This document shows, piece after piece, positions 22,746-34,380 of a stretch of 64,000 bases of DNA (the stretch's first letter is position 1; each line of letters opens with the position of its first letter). The stretch is taken from assembly GCA_024516035.1 (NCBI GenBank), contig CM044964.1:9307736-9371735 (forward strand). The letters are read 5' to 3'. The stretch comes from Bactericera cockerelli. Lineage: Eukaryota; Arthropoda; Insecta; Hemiptera; Triozidae. Made by a program: the position numbers and the translations under genes. The notes under the pieces are model-generated. The model searched no databases. It worked only from the letters and a program-made list of their open reading frames with translations, and was not told the DNA's origin.

Positions 22746-23149
22746 TTTGATTCCCTCCATACACGTCATTTGAACGATTGAAATTGGGCACCTGCTGGCT
22801 TAGCCTCAATACCTGTATTTACTTTTCAATGAAAATCTACAAACCCACGTCTTTTCTGTAGATATACTCGTACATCAATTAACATTTTTGTCTATTAAAA
22901 AGTATTTAAAATACATGGTTCTCACTTCCCAGCACATGGAGTTATAGAATTATCAGGACGACCTTAATGAAGGTGATGGCTCTTCCCAGGGGAGATATCA
23001 GAGGGTCCATTAACACCCCTGTTTGGGGATCTGTTTGTTCCTTTAGGTGATCTGTGCATACATTATTCATATTTTAGGTGCATATATTATCCATAGAGTA
23101 GGTAAATCTCTAGTGCATAGGTACGTCTTGGGTTCAGGTTCAAAAACTA

Positions 23150-23335
23150 TACCCCGGATATTCAAAATACAGAGCCAAAAAAATCCAAAACAGCTGGGAT
23201 TCGAACCTAGGTTACCGTGCTTGCAAGCCTAGTGCGCTGACTACTCCACCACCGTGACTGGCGGATCAATTTAAACTAGCTCTCTCCACAGCTAGACACA
23301 GACTTTAGTACCTCTAATATAATTAATCGGGTGGT
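23150..23335 (-). mobile_element. SINE family a, near full length, reverse
   Basis: AGAGCCAAAAAAATCC, box B as GGGATTCGAACCTAGG, and the leader CTCTCCACAGCTAGACACAG form the reverse of the copy at 1357. Confidence 0.82.
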
Positions 23336-23339
23336 TGTA

Positions 23340-23545
23340 TTTGTGCACTGGTAGTCAAGTGGTTAAAACGCTAGTCTGGTAATCCAGGTAGCGCAGGGAT
23401 CCGTTGGTTCGAATCCCATCCATGCAGTGCATGAATTTTTCCTCATTAATTTGAGTTTGTGACCACATGATAATAAGACTCTGAGCGTTAGGTGGTAGAA
23501 AATGCTTTGAGCATTAACCTCGCCTGGTGGTTACCTTCCGCTGAA
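23340..23545 (+). mobile_element. SINE family f, full length
   Basis: The head is GTGCACTGGTAGTCAAGTGG, box B GGTTCGAATCCC, then a body CTCATTAATTTGAGTTTGTG. The 3' hairpin AATGCT-TTG-AGCATT (23501-23515) is followed by AACCTCGCC. Copies: 36700-36905 (minus), 45598-45735 (minus, 3' part) and 52830-53010 (plus); heads only at 18525 and 20895. Confidence 0.9.
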
Positions 23546-24039
23546 GAATGCTATTATTAGTTAATTTGTCCATTAGTTGATTAGACACTGTCTCCCAGCA
23601 GACTACTGACGAAATAAAAGAGCGGGATTGCATCCTAGTTCCGCCCCTGGTCCAAGTTATAACCGTATTACAAGGAGGTTTGGCTGACACAGTACCTGAT
23701 AGTCCAGATACCTGAAGTTTCATGACCAGGGACGCCCATGGAACACTATTAGGGTTAATTAGTTTTATTCACATATGAATCACATGGGAATGGGAAAACT
23801 GTACCAACTTGACAGGTTCCGCCCTTTGAACACACCATGGGTTAATGAGCCTTATTCATAATTATTATGAGTATAGGAAAAGTGTTCTTGACAGGTAATG
23901 CCTGCTGCATGCTGAGAACTACCCTATAAGCACACGATGTGTTAATTTTAATAATATTTATAGTATAAAATCCATTTACATTAATTGATTCATATCAACA
24001 GAACTCCGAAACAACTGGACAAAAAAAGACTCTCTTTTT

Positions 24040-24305
24040 TAAAGATGAGTGTTTCACAGCCTTTTTTATTTCGTAGCCATGAAACAGGAGCTACTGTAGA
24101 CGCTTCTGGTCTGTGTTATATCTTGTGCATCCCGTGGTATGTCTCCTCTCTGATGGGCGAGAAGTGACGCAATACTTCCCATTTAGGTGCTGGGTCAACA
24201 CGAGCGCACTGGAAGGTATCCCTTACAAACAATTGTAACCAAATTAAGAATACAAATTTTTGTTGGCACGGGGGATTAAACCCAGGACCTTCCGCTTGGC
24301 AAGCG
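24040..24305 (-). mobile_element. SINE family b, full length, reverse
   Basis: Reads AAGATGAGTGTTTCACAGCC, CATGAAACAGGAGCTACTG, GGTGCTGGGTCAACACGAGC, then GGGATTAAACCCAGGACC and the tRNA-like head. It is adjacent to the reversed family e SINE at 24306. Confidence 0.85.
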
Positions 24306-24430
24306 GGTGCTATCATGTGATATCACAAATACTCAAACTTGATTTACTAAATCTACGCTGAAACCGAGACTTGAACCACCGACCTCCAGGTTACAAGTCC
24401 GCTGCCTTATCGATCAAGCAACTGAGGTCC
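24306..24430 (-). mobile_element. SINE family e, reverse
   Basis: GAAACCGAGACTTGAACCAC, CGACCTCCAGGTTACAAGTC and TTATCGATCAAGC match the copy at 7726 in reverse. Confidence 0.85.
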
Positions 24431-24491
24431 GTTTTTTTTAACTTACTTCTCACACAGTTCTTGATATTATGTTCGTTTTTTGTTTCCACAG

Positions 24492-24657
24492 GCCATTTCT
24501 GCTGCTACTCCTTGCTCTTGTACTGTCCTGCTTAGGTTGGACGGTGCTAATGTCAGTGCCGGATTACCCATATGGCGGATTTGGCAGATGCCAAGGGCCC
24601 CGCGCTTTAGGGGGCCCCGCGCTTGAGCAGCTTACACTAGATATTATGAGATTTTGA
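24492..24657 (+). CDS. Weak candidate exon encoding a hydrophobic segment
   Basis: The acceptor TTTTTTGTTTCCACAG ends at 24491. The following frame reads PFLLLLLALVLSCLGWTVLM, a plausible membrane or signal segment, and runs to a stop at 24655. From about 24555 the sequence belongs to a dispersed repeat, so the true coding part can be no longer than about 20 codons. There is no homology to exons A or B, and the phase (2) differs. Chance is a reasonable alternative. Confidence 0.2.
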
Positions 24658-24930
24658 AAAAGCTTGCAGTAGGTATTATGAGTTTTTTAAAATATTACAG
24701 TAGGTATTTTTGGATAATGAGTAAGGAGAAAAAGAAATAAAAGGGGAAAAAACACACTCACAGCAAAGTACATAAATTGAAAGAAATGCGCGGGGCCCTA
24801 TACTATCTACTGCTCGAATCAACAATGATCAACCACATGGACACTAGCGGATTACCTACCCCAATGGCGGATTTGGTAGATGCCAAGTTCCCCGCGGTTT
24901 TGGGGACCCCGCATTTCAGGCAGCTTACAC
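24550..24930. repeat. Two diverged direct copies of a CGGGGCCC-rich repeat
   Basis: GCCGGATTACCCATATGGCG plus GATGCCAAGGGCCCCGCG at 24558 is echoed by GCGGATTACCTACCCCAATG plus GATGCCAAGTTCCCCGCG at 24846, about 287 bp apart. Each copy has a CCCCGCG / CGCGGGGC inverted motif. Confidence 0.7.
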
Positions 24931-25254
24931 AAATTATAAGTGTTTTTGAATGACCTTTAAGTCGATTTTTCTGGATTTTAATATTAAATAAAATCACAGC
25001 CAGTTTAGCAAAATATTAAAAGAAAAACCACGGGGCCCACCTTAAAATCGACCACATACTCGTATATGAAAATAGGTAGATCTCCTATAGCTATTGCCTG
25101 CGACTCTTTATATAATATAATTACTCGTATTTGGAAAGAATAATATAGACAAAGGACGTGATTATTGCCTTAGGTAATCTCAGCCATCAAACCCATAAAG
25201 TTTCTTCTGAGTGCTCAGTGATCGGCTTTATCGACATCTTAACCAATGATCTTC

Positions 25255-25615
25255 ATAAAAGTCGCCTGCGACGCTTTTAATGTTTTTTTTTTTTTTCAAG
25301 ATATCTTTTTGTATATATTTTCCCTGTATATTACCACATAACTTTTCAAAAATTTCGCCTGCGGCGCCGTCAAATTTACTTCTCTTGATGTTTTGGATTG
25401 TTTTTCAAGACGTGCAATTCTAGTACCATTAAAAGAAAAAAAATCTTTGGGCATTTTCGAAGTGCCCTTTTGATAGTTTGGAATTATTTTGGCCAGTGAC
25501 CTTTTAAAAAAAGTAGCATTCAATACTAGCGATAAAATCTCCATAGTAATCGATGATCTTCTTGAATCGATGATCTTCGGAAAAAATGTTGCCTTCGGTG
25601 TTATAAACGTCGTTT
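25255..25615. repeat. Diverged internal repeats next to the gap
   Basis: GTCGCCTGCGACGCTTTTAA, TTCGCCTGCGGCGCCGTC, and TTGCCTTCGGTGTTATAAAC follow TTTTTNAA-like spacers at irregular distances, which suggests an old tandem repeat. Collapse of such a repeat could explain the gap. Confidence 0.35.
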
Positions 25616-25715
25616 NNNNNNNNNNNNNNNNNNNNNNNNNNNNNNNNNNNNNNNNNNNNNNNNNNNNNNNNNNNNNNNNNNNNNNNNNNNNNNNNNNNNN
25701 NNNNNNNNNNNNNNN
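25616..25715. other. Assembly gap of exactly 100 N
   Basis: One hundred N characters. A round number of this kind usually marks a join of unknown size. Frames that run through it (25296-25769 and 25489-25743) are meaningless. Confidence 0.99.
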
Positions 25716-27250
25716 GGTTGATATACAGTTTGAAGAAACATAACTGGACATAACAGTACTAAGACACACGAAGACAAATCAGTTAGAAATTTGTCTTATA
25801 ATGCTCAAGAACGATATAATATATACATTATATAATCGATATGAGAAGTGTAGATTAACTGGATTAATTTAATTTATTATTATTGAAGAAACTCACTTAA
25901 AACGAAAAGTAGAAGAAGGATCCTAACAGTAAACTTGAATATGGACGTAAAAACATTTGTAATAAGTATAGGTATTACTCGATATTTATTTCATTAAAAA
26001 ACACTTAAAATAAAGTTGAGTTGTTATTGATTCTATTTGGGTAATATGTATATTTATTGTTTACTGATACAAATACTCATGGTAAACTACTTTAAAAAAA
26101 ATAAAGCTCTATTTATTTTTTATAAGCACTACAATAAAACTTTATTAACAATATTTTCAGATATTCTGTGGGTGAGCAATAGATCAACTTATGTAAGTTG
26201 CAATTAGATTATCAAACACCTGAGCCGAGATGTGAAGAACACCCTATACAAAGAAAGAGACATCATGTAATACAATTGGAATTAAAGTAATTTTATATTT
26301 TCAGTCAACAACTTATTACTTTTTTTTTCTCTGCGTAGGTACACTTGAAGACGAATTATAAATGAAAAATTAAATAAATATGTACTCAATTTATTTGATT
26401 CACAAGAAGAGTAAAAAGTCACCAACTTCTGAGTATATCATTGACGTTTTTTTTAACTACTTGTCAATTTATTTATTTAAAAAAAAACTCGTAGTCTTAT
26501 GAAGTTAACACTATCACTATTCACCAAATAAATAGTGTATTTTTCATTTATCCACTGCAAAAGTTTAAAGTCAACCAATTCTATAGAATCTCAGCACCAA
26601 CGTAAACAGTGTTCTCTCCTATCCTATACTCACAATACTCGTCTTTAAAGTGTTTATTGGTATGCTTTTGACTCCTAACCTAACAGAATTTTATGTCCTG
26701 GAGTATTTGACTGACTTGTAGCTGGCACGTTGCTCTGAGATCTTCTGGCTCTTTGGCAGCTATAACTTTTACTTTCTGTACAGCGGCTATCATAATGTAC
26801 GTTGATGATTTCGATGTTGTTTCTTTTGATGTTGCTATTGGTTTTGTTGTTGACATGGATATTGGTGTTTTTATTGTTATTGTTGGTGTTTGTTTATGTT
26901 GTTTTTGTTGTTGATGATGATAATTATGTTACTTTTGTCATAGCGGGGCGGCATCCTAGAACAAAGTTGATGTTAAATTGACGCGTGGTACATACTTGTT
27001 GGTATAAAAAATTATTTTCTTAAGATAATCTTCATTTACATTCATTTCAAGTTTTAAAATATCATTGTTCTTCATAATTATGTAATCTCTACCACTTTTT
27101 TATGGTCCTGAGCTGGTTTAGAAAGGAATAAATTAAATTCTCTTTGGTGTATCTCCTTCTATTCTATATATCGTTTAACATTTTGGAGAAACTGTCAACA
27201 CGCTTTTTCCCAGTTCCGACAGTCTTGGCCAACAGTATTTCATGGAAAAA
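25716..27250. other. AT-rich DNA, no gene seen
   Basis: Contains a fragment (26213-26270, TATCAAACACCTGAGCCGAG to AAAGAAAGAGACA) shared with 14430-14480 inside the first hAT element, and a GTT-rich low-complexity block at 26805-26935. Confidence 0.5.
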
Positions 27251-27960
27251 ACACTGCCAATTATGGACACAATACTTCCTCGTGATTGTTTCACATTGTG
27301 TACACGTGACAATTTTGAGATGTTATACTAAATCACTTGTATCTCCAAAACCGCTTAACTGATTTTCATCAAATTTGTTTTATATGGTAGTATACTATTT
27401 TTCCTACATTCTAAATTCTACAAAAAATAAAATTCTGTATCGGCAAGTGGTGGATCTTGTTTTTTGACTTTTTTATCCAAAATTTCGGATTTTCTTGAAT
27501 ATATGAGTTAAATTAAAATAAATTAAAAAATAAATACAAATAGCACATTATGTAAAACAATAATATGCATATACATACAAAATTTAATCAAAATTGGGTG
27601 TACCGTTTATGAGATATAAGCGATTAGGTAAAAATTTAGTGGTCAGGCGCGGTCTCTTTCACCCAGAACCGCTAATACGAATTTGATTAATTTAAAATGG
27701 GACCGTCTACAGAACGTCTCCTATGTGTGTGCACAATTTCATGAAAATCCATTGAGTTGTTTCCGAGATTTGCGCGTTACAAGGAATATTTTTAACAGAC
27801 CGACGCGACGGACCGACAGACGGACACAAAACCAAAGTTGCTCAGGAGGTTATGAAACGTCCAGAAATATGAAAAAATTGAAATCGGAGCAAAAAATATA
27901 TATTTTTACAAAAACGAACAGTTTCTAATATTAGAAATTTCTCGGAATTAATATGATGTT
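27251..27960 (-). repeat. Left copy of a ~700-bp inverted repeat pair
   Basis: It begins CACTGCCAATTATGGACACA and ends GAAATTTCTCGGAATTA. In reverse complement it matches 31290-32015 along its length, including the GAC-rich CGGACCGACAGACGGACAC. The unit class is unknown. Confidence 0.88.
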
Positions 27961-28139
27961 AAACCAAACGTCACGAGAGCTTTTAGCTTCTATTAATCCC
28001 TAATCCTCTAACCTTAGTAATCAGCCAGCCAGGCTGGTTAAGAGTTTCTTTACTTAGTACACACCTAAATACCAAAAGAAGACTTTGTGTCAAATTGGGA
28101 GACATTTGGTGAAGCCGTTTTTTTTTATGAATGATCAAT

Positions 28140-28262
28140 GAACTTGTAACAATCGGTGGTTCAAGTCCCGGTTTCAGCGTAGATTTAGTAAAGGAGTTTG
28201 ACTTGTTGTGATATCATGAAAGAGATTAACACATATTTATATGAAAACTTTTTTGATCAATG
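28140..28262 (+). mobile_element. SINE family e, 5'-truncated
   Basis: CAATCGGTGGTTCAAGTCCC, TTTCAGCGTAGATTTAGTAA and TTGTGATATCATGAAAG match the copy at 7726. Confidence 0.8.
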
Positions 28263-28424
28263 AATTTTATTCATCCAAGTATTGGGATTTAATATGATAA
28301 AGATAGGATATAGACAGAAACAATTGGAAGACAAGACTTCATCAAATCAAATGACCCCATGTATTGTAGGTTTAGGAAAAGGTAGAATGAAAGAAGAAGA
28401 AGGAGAGATCAAATAAAATCGTTG

Positions 28425-28535
28425 GCGTTAGGAAGGGCATCCAGCCGTAAAAAAATGTGCCAAAACCAACCATGTTGAACAACGTCCACCCTGCTTGAGC
28501 AGAATAAGACACAGTAAAAGAAGAAGAAGAAGAGA
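28425..28535 (+). mobile_element. SINE family d tail
   Basis: CGTTGGCGTTAGGAAGGGCA, TCCAGCCGTAAAAAAATGTG and CCTGCTTGAGCAGAATAAGA, then a GAA run, are the 3' end of the family d SINE. It ends where the LINE open frame begins, so the LINE probably inserted here or the two are fused copies. Confidence 0.75.
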
Positions 28536-28557
28536 TAGGTCACAAGTATCAATCTGA

Positions 28558-30996
28558 AGATATCTGAATGAAGTTCATTCATCCTTTCATAGTCGCCGTT
28601 GGAGACATGGATATAACCCGGATCTTCTTTTTGTCTCTGAAACCATTATAAATCAATGCATAAAACAAATACTTGAACCAATACCTAGTACTCAACATCG
28701 TCCAGTAAGTTGTAAATTATCTGCAGTTATTAGACCTGAGATTGTCCCATTCAAAAGAAGATTTAACTTTAAAAAAGCCAATTGGGCAGGTTTTGCAGAA
28801 GACCTTGATAACAACATCGCCCTCCTCAAACCAGAAGTTGAATCCTATGAAACCTTTGTCAACATTGTAAAGAAAGTCTCCTGTAGAAACATACCAAGAG
28901 GGTGTCGAACACAATACATACCTGGATTAAATCAGAATTCTAAAGATGCTTTGAAAATATACAAGGAACTCTACGAAACCGACCCTTTTTCAGAAGCCAC
29001 AATTGAAGCAGGAGAATTGCTGCTCCATCTGTTATCTGAATCTAAGAGAGAAAGATGGTGTGGTTTAGTTGAAAATCTGGATATGAAACAGAATAGCCGT
29101 AGAGCTTGGAAGCTAATTAACAACATAAACCAAGATAACTGCAGTACAAAAACCATTATAGGAAATGTAACACCAAACCAAATAGCTCACCAACTGTTGG
29201 AAAATGGTAAAACAAATAAAAAACCTACAAGAATTAATTTCAAAAGAGATCTAAATAACGAGAATCATATGCTTGAAAATCCACTTACTCTTCAAGATCT
29301 CAACTCAGCTATTGGTTCCATGAAAACAAATAAAGCTGCTGGTCCAGACGATATTAGAACCGAACAAATAAAAGAGTTTGGTCCTTTAACAAATCAATGG
29401 ATACTAGACCTATTCAACAATATATTAAAATCAATGAAGATCCCAAAACTTTGGAGGAAATCCCATGTTGTTGCTCTCTTGAAACCTGGAAAAGAACCTT
29501 CAGAACCAAAGAGTTATAGACCTATATCACTTCTGTGTCACCTGTTTAAATTAATGGAACGCATGATTCTAAACCGTATTCTACAAACTGTGGATGAAAA
29601 TTTAATTCAAGAACAAGCAGGATTCAGGCCTGGTAGATCATGTGGTGGACAAATCTTGAACTTAACCCAACACATTGAAGATGGTTTTGAGAGAAATCAA
29701 ATATCTGGCGTTGCATTTGTAGACCTTACCGCAGCATATGATACTGTAAATCATAAGCGACTAATAGCAAAAATATACAAAATTACGAAAGACTTCCAAT
29801 TGTCAATCTTTATCAGAAACATTTTACAAAACCGCACTTTCTATGTAACTCTACAAAATCAGAAAAGCCGTTGGAGAAAACAAAAAAATGGTCTACCCCA
29901 AGGAAGCGTGCTTGCTCCTATTCTCTTTAACATTTACACAAATGATCAACCTGTTCATAACGAAACCAAGCAGTTCATATATGCAGATGATACTGCAATT
30001 GCTGCTCAGGGAAAGTCTTTCACTGAAGTAGAAGAAATGCTAACTAGAGCTTTAAATAGACTATCCAAATACTATGAGTCAAACCAGTTGAAACCAAATC
30101 CATCAAAAACCCAAGTGTGTGCCTTTCATTTGAAAAATAAAGATGCTCAAAGAAAACTGAAAGTTGTTTGGTCAGGTCAAGAACTAGAACACAATTTCAC
30201 ACCAAAATACCTTGGGGTTACTCTTGATCGCTCTTTGACTTTCAAACAACACTGTGAAAGTATTAAAAAGAAGGTGGCAGCCCGAAATAACATCTTGAGA
30301 AAATTAACGGGAACCAAATGGGGTGCACAACCACACGTCCTGCGAACTTCAGCAATTGCGCTAAGCTGTTCAGCAGCTGAATATGCTGCTCCTGTATGGA
30401 AGTCATCAGCCCACTGTAAACAAGTTGACATTGCTATAAATGAATCCTGTCGAATAATAACTGGGTGCCTTAAGCCAACTCCTATCGACAAAATTTACTA
30501 TCTAGCAGGGATATCCCCACCAAACATTAGAAGAATAGTCGCTGCAGAGGTTGAAAGACACAAACAACTTTTTGATGATCGACATCCTCTACACAATCAT
30601 AGTATACAACCTGTTCGACTGAAATCAAGAAAAAGTTTTCTGCAAACTACAAAACCATTGACCACCACTTCAGCAAATGATAGAAAAATACATCTATGGA
30701 ACCAACAGGTACACCAACCCTTACTTCCGCTTAAAGAAGAGTTGCCCACAGGATCAGATCAGCCCTATGTAAACTGGAAGACCCTAAATCGTCTAAGATC
30801 TGGAGTATCATGCTGCAAGTACAATATGAAACTGTGGGGATACGAAGAAAATGATAAATGTGAATGTGGGGAAGTCCAAACACATGAACATCTTCTAGTA
30901 TGTCGTCTACTAGAAAACCCCTGCACACTAGATGACCTACTTCAGGCAAACAAAAAAGCCCTAAATGTTTCAGAGTCTTGGAAGTACAAAATTTGA
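28558..30996 (+). mobile_element. Non-LTR retrotransposon ORF2: end of APE nuclease, reverse transcriptase, C-terminal zinc knuckle
   Basis: The frame has no stop from 28558 to TGA at 30994, 812 codons; the first ATG in it that I would use is 28951 (681 residues). The 5' part reads HGYNPDLLFVS, the last motif of an apurinic-type endonuclease, so the element is 5'-truncated inside that domain. Counting from 28951: NKAAGPDDI near 130, RPISLLCHLFKLMER, QAGFRPGRSC, the first catalytic Asp in AFVDLTAAYD at 258, GLPQGSVLAPILFN, catalytic YADD at 344-347, PSKTQVCAF, and KYLGVTLD. The C-terminus has CECGEVQTHEHLLVC, a CCHC-like knuckle typical of jockey/CR1-like LINEs. All catalytic residues I can check are present. 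It lies between two inverted ~700-bp repeats. Confidence 0.93.
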
Positions 30997-31289
30997 CCGA
31001 GGAACGAAGAGGACACGGAAAGTAAAGTAAGTATCAGCACAGCAGCCAATTGTTAGGTAATAGTTCAGAGCCTTCATATTTTGAATTGATCGATTCATGG
31101 GCGGGCTTTTATGTAACCGAAGCAGAGATGCAGAGAAGAATGAATACAGGTGATCTACCTGTGTGCTCTTTGTGAACTGAGCTCTGATTCTCTGACACTT
31201 GAGAAACACCAGGAATCTTTTGTATAACTTTGACACTTGAAAAGCAACTTTGGAATGACAGTATTATTATTTATTCAATCTATTGTGTT

Positions 31290-32015
31290 TATTACTTCCG
31301 AGAAATTTCTAATATTAGAATTCGGAAGTAATGTGTTCGTTTTTGTAAAAATAATAATATTTTTTTGCTCCGATTTCAATTTTTTTCATATTTCTGTACG
31401 TTTCATAACCTCCTGAGCAACTTCGGTTTTGTGTCCGTCTGTCGGTCCGTCGCGCGTCGGTCTATCGGTCTGTTAAAAATATTTCTTGTAACGCGCAAAT
31501 CTCGAAAACCACTCAACAGATTTTGATGAAATTTTGCACATATAAAGGAGACGTTCTGTAGATGGTTCTATTTTCATCAAATTCGTACAAGCGGTTCTGG
31601 GTGAAAGAGACCATGCGCTTGACCACTAACTTTTTACTAAAACGCTTATTATCTCGTGAACACTATACCCAATTTTGATGAAATTTTGTATGTATTTGCA
31701 AGATCTTTGTTTTACATAGGCAATTTATATTAATTTTTTATTAATTAAAATTTAACTCTGATATTTAAGAAAACCCGAAATTTTGGACAAAAAAATCAAA
31801 AAATAACGTTCACTACTTGCCGATGCAGAATTTTTTGTAGAATCTAGAATTTAGGAAAAATAGTACTCTACCATATACAACAATGTTTGAAGAAAATCGG
31901 TTAAGCGGTTTTGGAGATACAAGTGATTTGGTATAAAATCTCAAAATTAGCACATGTATACAATGTGAAACAATCACGAGGAAGTATTGTGTCCATAATT
32001 GGCAGTGTTTTTTTA
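31290..32015 (+). repeat. Right copy of the ~700-bp inverted repeat pair
   Basis: It starts with an imperfect palindrome at 31291-31332 (ATTACTTCCGAGAAATTTCT with matching inverse end) and ends ATAATTGGCAGTGTTTTTT. It matches 27251-27960 in reverse, with the LINE frame in between. Confidence 0.88.
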
Positions 32016-32065
32016 TTTGATCCTAAAAAAAAAAGATAAAAAAATAGGATTATTTTTCCCGATCC

Positions 32066-32275
32066 TGTCCCGGTAGCTCAGTGGTCAATGCGTCTGACTG
32101 CTGTTCCAGAGGTCGCGGGTTCAAAACCCAGCCGGGATATGAAAAATTGTCCTCCCACTTGGGATTTTGACCACATACCTAAATTACCTAATAATACGTC
32201 TTGTGATTACTTCTGCAATAATACTAATCGGGCAGTATAAATAAGGCGATATTATGATTATATAATTATTATCTT
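32066..32275 (+). mobile_element. SINE family g
   Basis: TGTCCCGGTAGCTCAGTGG, box B GGGTTCAAAACCCAGCC, body TTGTCCTCCCACTTGGG and tail CGGGCAGTATAAATAAGGCG match 22146-22372. Confidence 0.88.
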
Positions 32276-32960
32276 TTGTATCACTTTGACATTTGAAAAG
32301 CAATTTTGGAATTGAAAAAAGCAACAAAATTATACATAAAAAGTATAATTTTGTCCAGTACCTACAGCCTTATTATTTATCAGTCTATTTTGTGTTTATT
32401 CGATCCTAAATAAACAATTTGGGATTATGTTTTATATCACTTTAACACTTGAAGTTTTATCTAAGGATCGTATCAAGTTAGTTAACATCATCTGTGCATC
32501 ACAGTGGAATAGGTGCTATTATTAATTCAATCTACATATTGTATTTTAATTTGATAGATATAATTTTAAAAGATAAAAACACTTGGCTTTTTTTGTTTTA
32601 CTTAATTTTAACTTAAAAAATACTTAAATATTTTAATTTTTGTAGCTTTAATAATTAAAACACTGACATTTTCTTTTGTCTGAAAAGCTGAAATAATACT
32701 AGACTTGAGTTTTGATTGGATGCAACAACAATTAGGCTAGAAGACTGATCTGTATTCTGTGTTTATTAGACAGGCGAATCAGAGGAGAGGTATCCAGGCA
32801 GGATATGTGGCTAATATAGCTACACAGAAGTATACGGGGTGTATCATGCAAAATGAATTCAGTGAATAAATTTATTCAAATTTTATCTCTGTAATCTGAC
32901 TCATCAGACATTGCCAGCATGATAATATTGTTTACACTAGATATCCACATTCCACTCTTA
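32276..32960. other. AT-rich DNA, no gene seen
   Basis: TATCACTTTGACATTTGAAA (32279), TATCACTTTAACACTTGAAG (32434) and AACTTTGACACTTGAAAAGC (31226) are short related stretches, possibly a diverged repeat. Confidence 0.4.
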
Positions 32961-32962
32961 TA

Positions 32963-33521
32963 CAGGGTGCGGCGCGGTAATGTCCCATTTTGAATCGCTT
33001 AGTGTGAAGCCGCACTTCTAATTAGACAAGTTCGAACCAAGTTAGAAGATGCACAAATTACTAATTTTTTCGATTCAATTGAGCTCTATTGTCAAAATGA
33101 TTTTATCAAAGCAACAGAAAGCTTATTGCGTGGAGAGTTATTTTTCGAAAAATAAGTGTATCGTAGCAGTGCAGCGGGAGTTTGACATTGCACACCAAAC
33201 TGTAACACGATCTGCATGGAGGGGGTTTTCATGAAGTTTCCTAGGGTTGTTGTCACTCCAATAAACCATATTTTTTTTATGTGGTTTGGTGTGCAATGTC
33301 AAACTCCCGCTGCACTGCTACGATACACTTATTTTTCTAAAAATAACTCTCCACGCAATAAGCTTTCTGTTGCTTTGATAAAATCATTTTGACAATAGAG
33401 CTCAATTGAATCGAAAAAATTAGTAATTTGTGCATCTTCTAACTTGGTTCGAACTTGTCTAATTAGAAGTGCGGCTTCACACTAAGCGATTCAAAATGGG
33501 ACATTACCGCGCCGCACCCTG
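32963..33521. mobile_element. Long-hairpin (foldback) element with TA target sites and a DUF4817-like fragment in both arms
   Basis: The arms (32963-33203 and 33281-33521) are almost perfect inverse copies with a spacer of about 75 bp. Both ends are CAGGGTGCGGCGCGGTAATG-type, flanked by TA (32961-32962 and 33522-33523), as in Tc1/mariner-type insertions. Each arm encodes the start of a helix-turn-helix frame: MILSKQQKAYCVESYF then VAVQREFDI, which resembles the DUF4817 family found beside insect transposases (family assignment from memory of the motif). The element therefore looks like two copies of one transposon's 5' end joined head to head. Confidence 0.88.
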
Positions 33522-33828
33522 TACATAGCTCAAAATGGTCATGAACAATAAAATGTTTTTCTTATTATTATATTAACGTTAGCCTATTATATTAACCTTA
33601 TACTAAGCTTGAAATTATGACCAAAAATAGAGGTGTCCGGTCACCTGATTTAATCCACTGTGGTCGACTTCAGCTGACAAGTCAAGTGTACTTCCACCTG
33701 GATATTTTCGCCTAACATCCAGCCTGGATGTGTCACCTCCTGTGATGTCTGAGAAGTTACCACATTTGTGTCAAACTAAGTTTTAAACGGGGAAACTAAT
33801 GCTTAAGTCCGAACTTGTGATATTAATC

Positions 33829-34294
33829 GCACAAAAAACTACCGTTAAAAAAGGGCCAAGTTCCAGAACTCTTATCCAAAAAGGTTTCGCCAATGGATGC
33901 AGTGATATCTTGTTTGCGGCCAAGTTATCTTGGTACTAAACTATTTCTTTTATTAAAACTCCTTTTCTGAGTTTCTCATTTTGTATGTTTTTAACTGCAA
34001 ATTATCCTCTAACTTGGCCAGTTTTGCTCCTTGTGAATTAAGGTTATATTGTTATTCTGTACCTATAGTCGTAGTATTCCATACAACCGATGGCATAAAA
34101 CTGGCCAAGTTAGAGGATAGTTTGCAATTAAAAACATACAAAATGAGGAACTCAGAAAAGGGGTTTTAATAAAAGAAATAGTTTAGTACCAAGATAACTT
34201 GGCCGCAAACAAGATATCACTGCATTCATTGGCGAAACCTTTTTGGATAGGAGTTCTGGAACTTGGCCCTTTTTTAACGGTAGTTTTTTGTGGG
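33829..34294. mobile_element. Long-hairpin element with GGGATATCA-type end
   Basis: The arms (about 33829-34027 and 34099-34294) are near-perfect inverse copies: CACAAAAAACTACCGTTAAA at the left end, TTTAACGGTAGTTTTTTGTG at the right. A loop of about 70 bp separates them. The right flank GGGATATCATTACTTTTTG closely matches the right flank of the hairpin at 40905-41424. Confidence 0.85.
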
Positions 34295-34380
34295 ATATCA
34301 TTACTTTTTGTAAATGCTTCGTTTCACAGCACGTTTGATTATTTCTTATTAAAAAATTCAGGATTCTTCACTTTAATATG

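Noticed and set aside
25296..25769. 157-residue frame
   Set aside because: It runs through 100 N; the frame is meaningless.
31291..31332. Rolling-circle replication origin (CTAATATTAG in a palindrome)
   Set aside because: The motif is inside the stem and not in a loop, there is no Rep gene, and the AT-rich background makes the match likely by chance.
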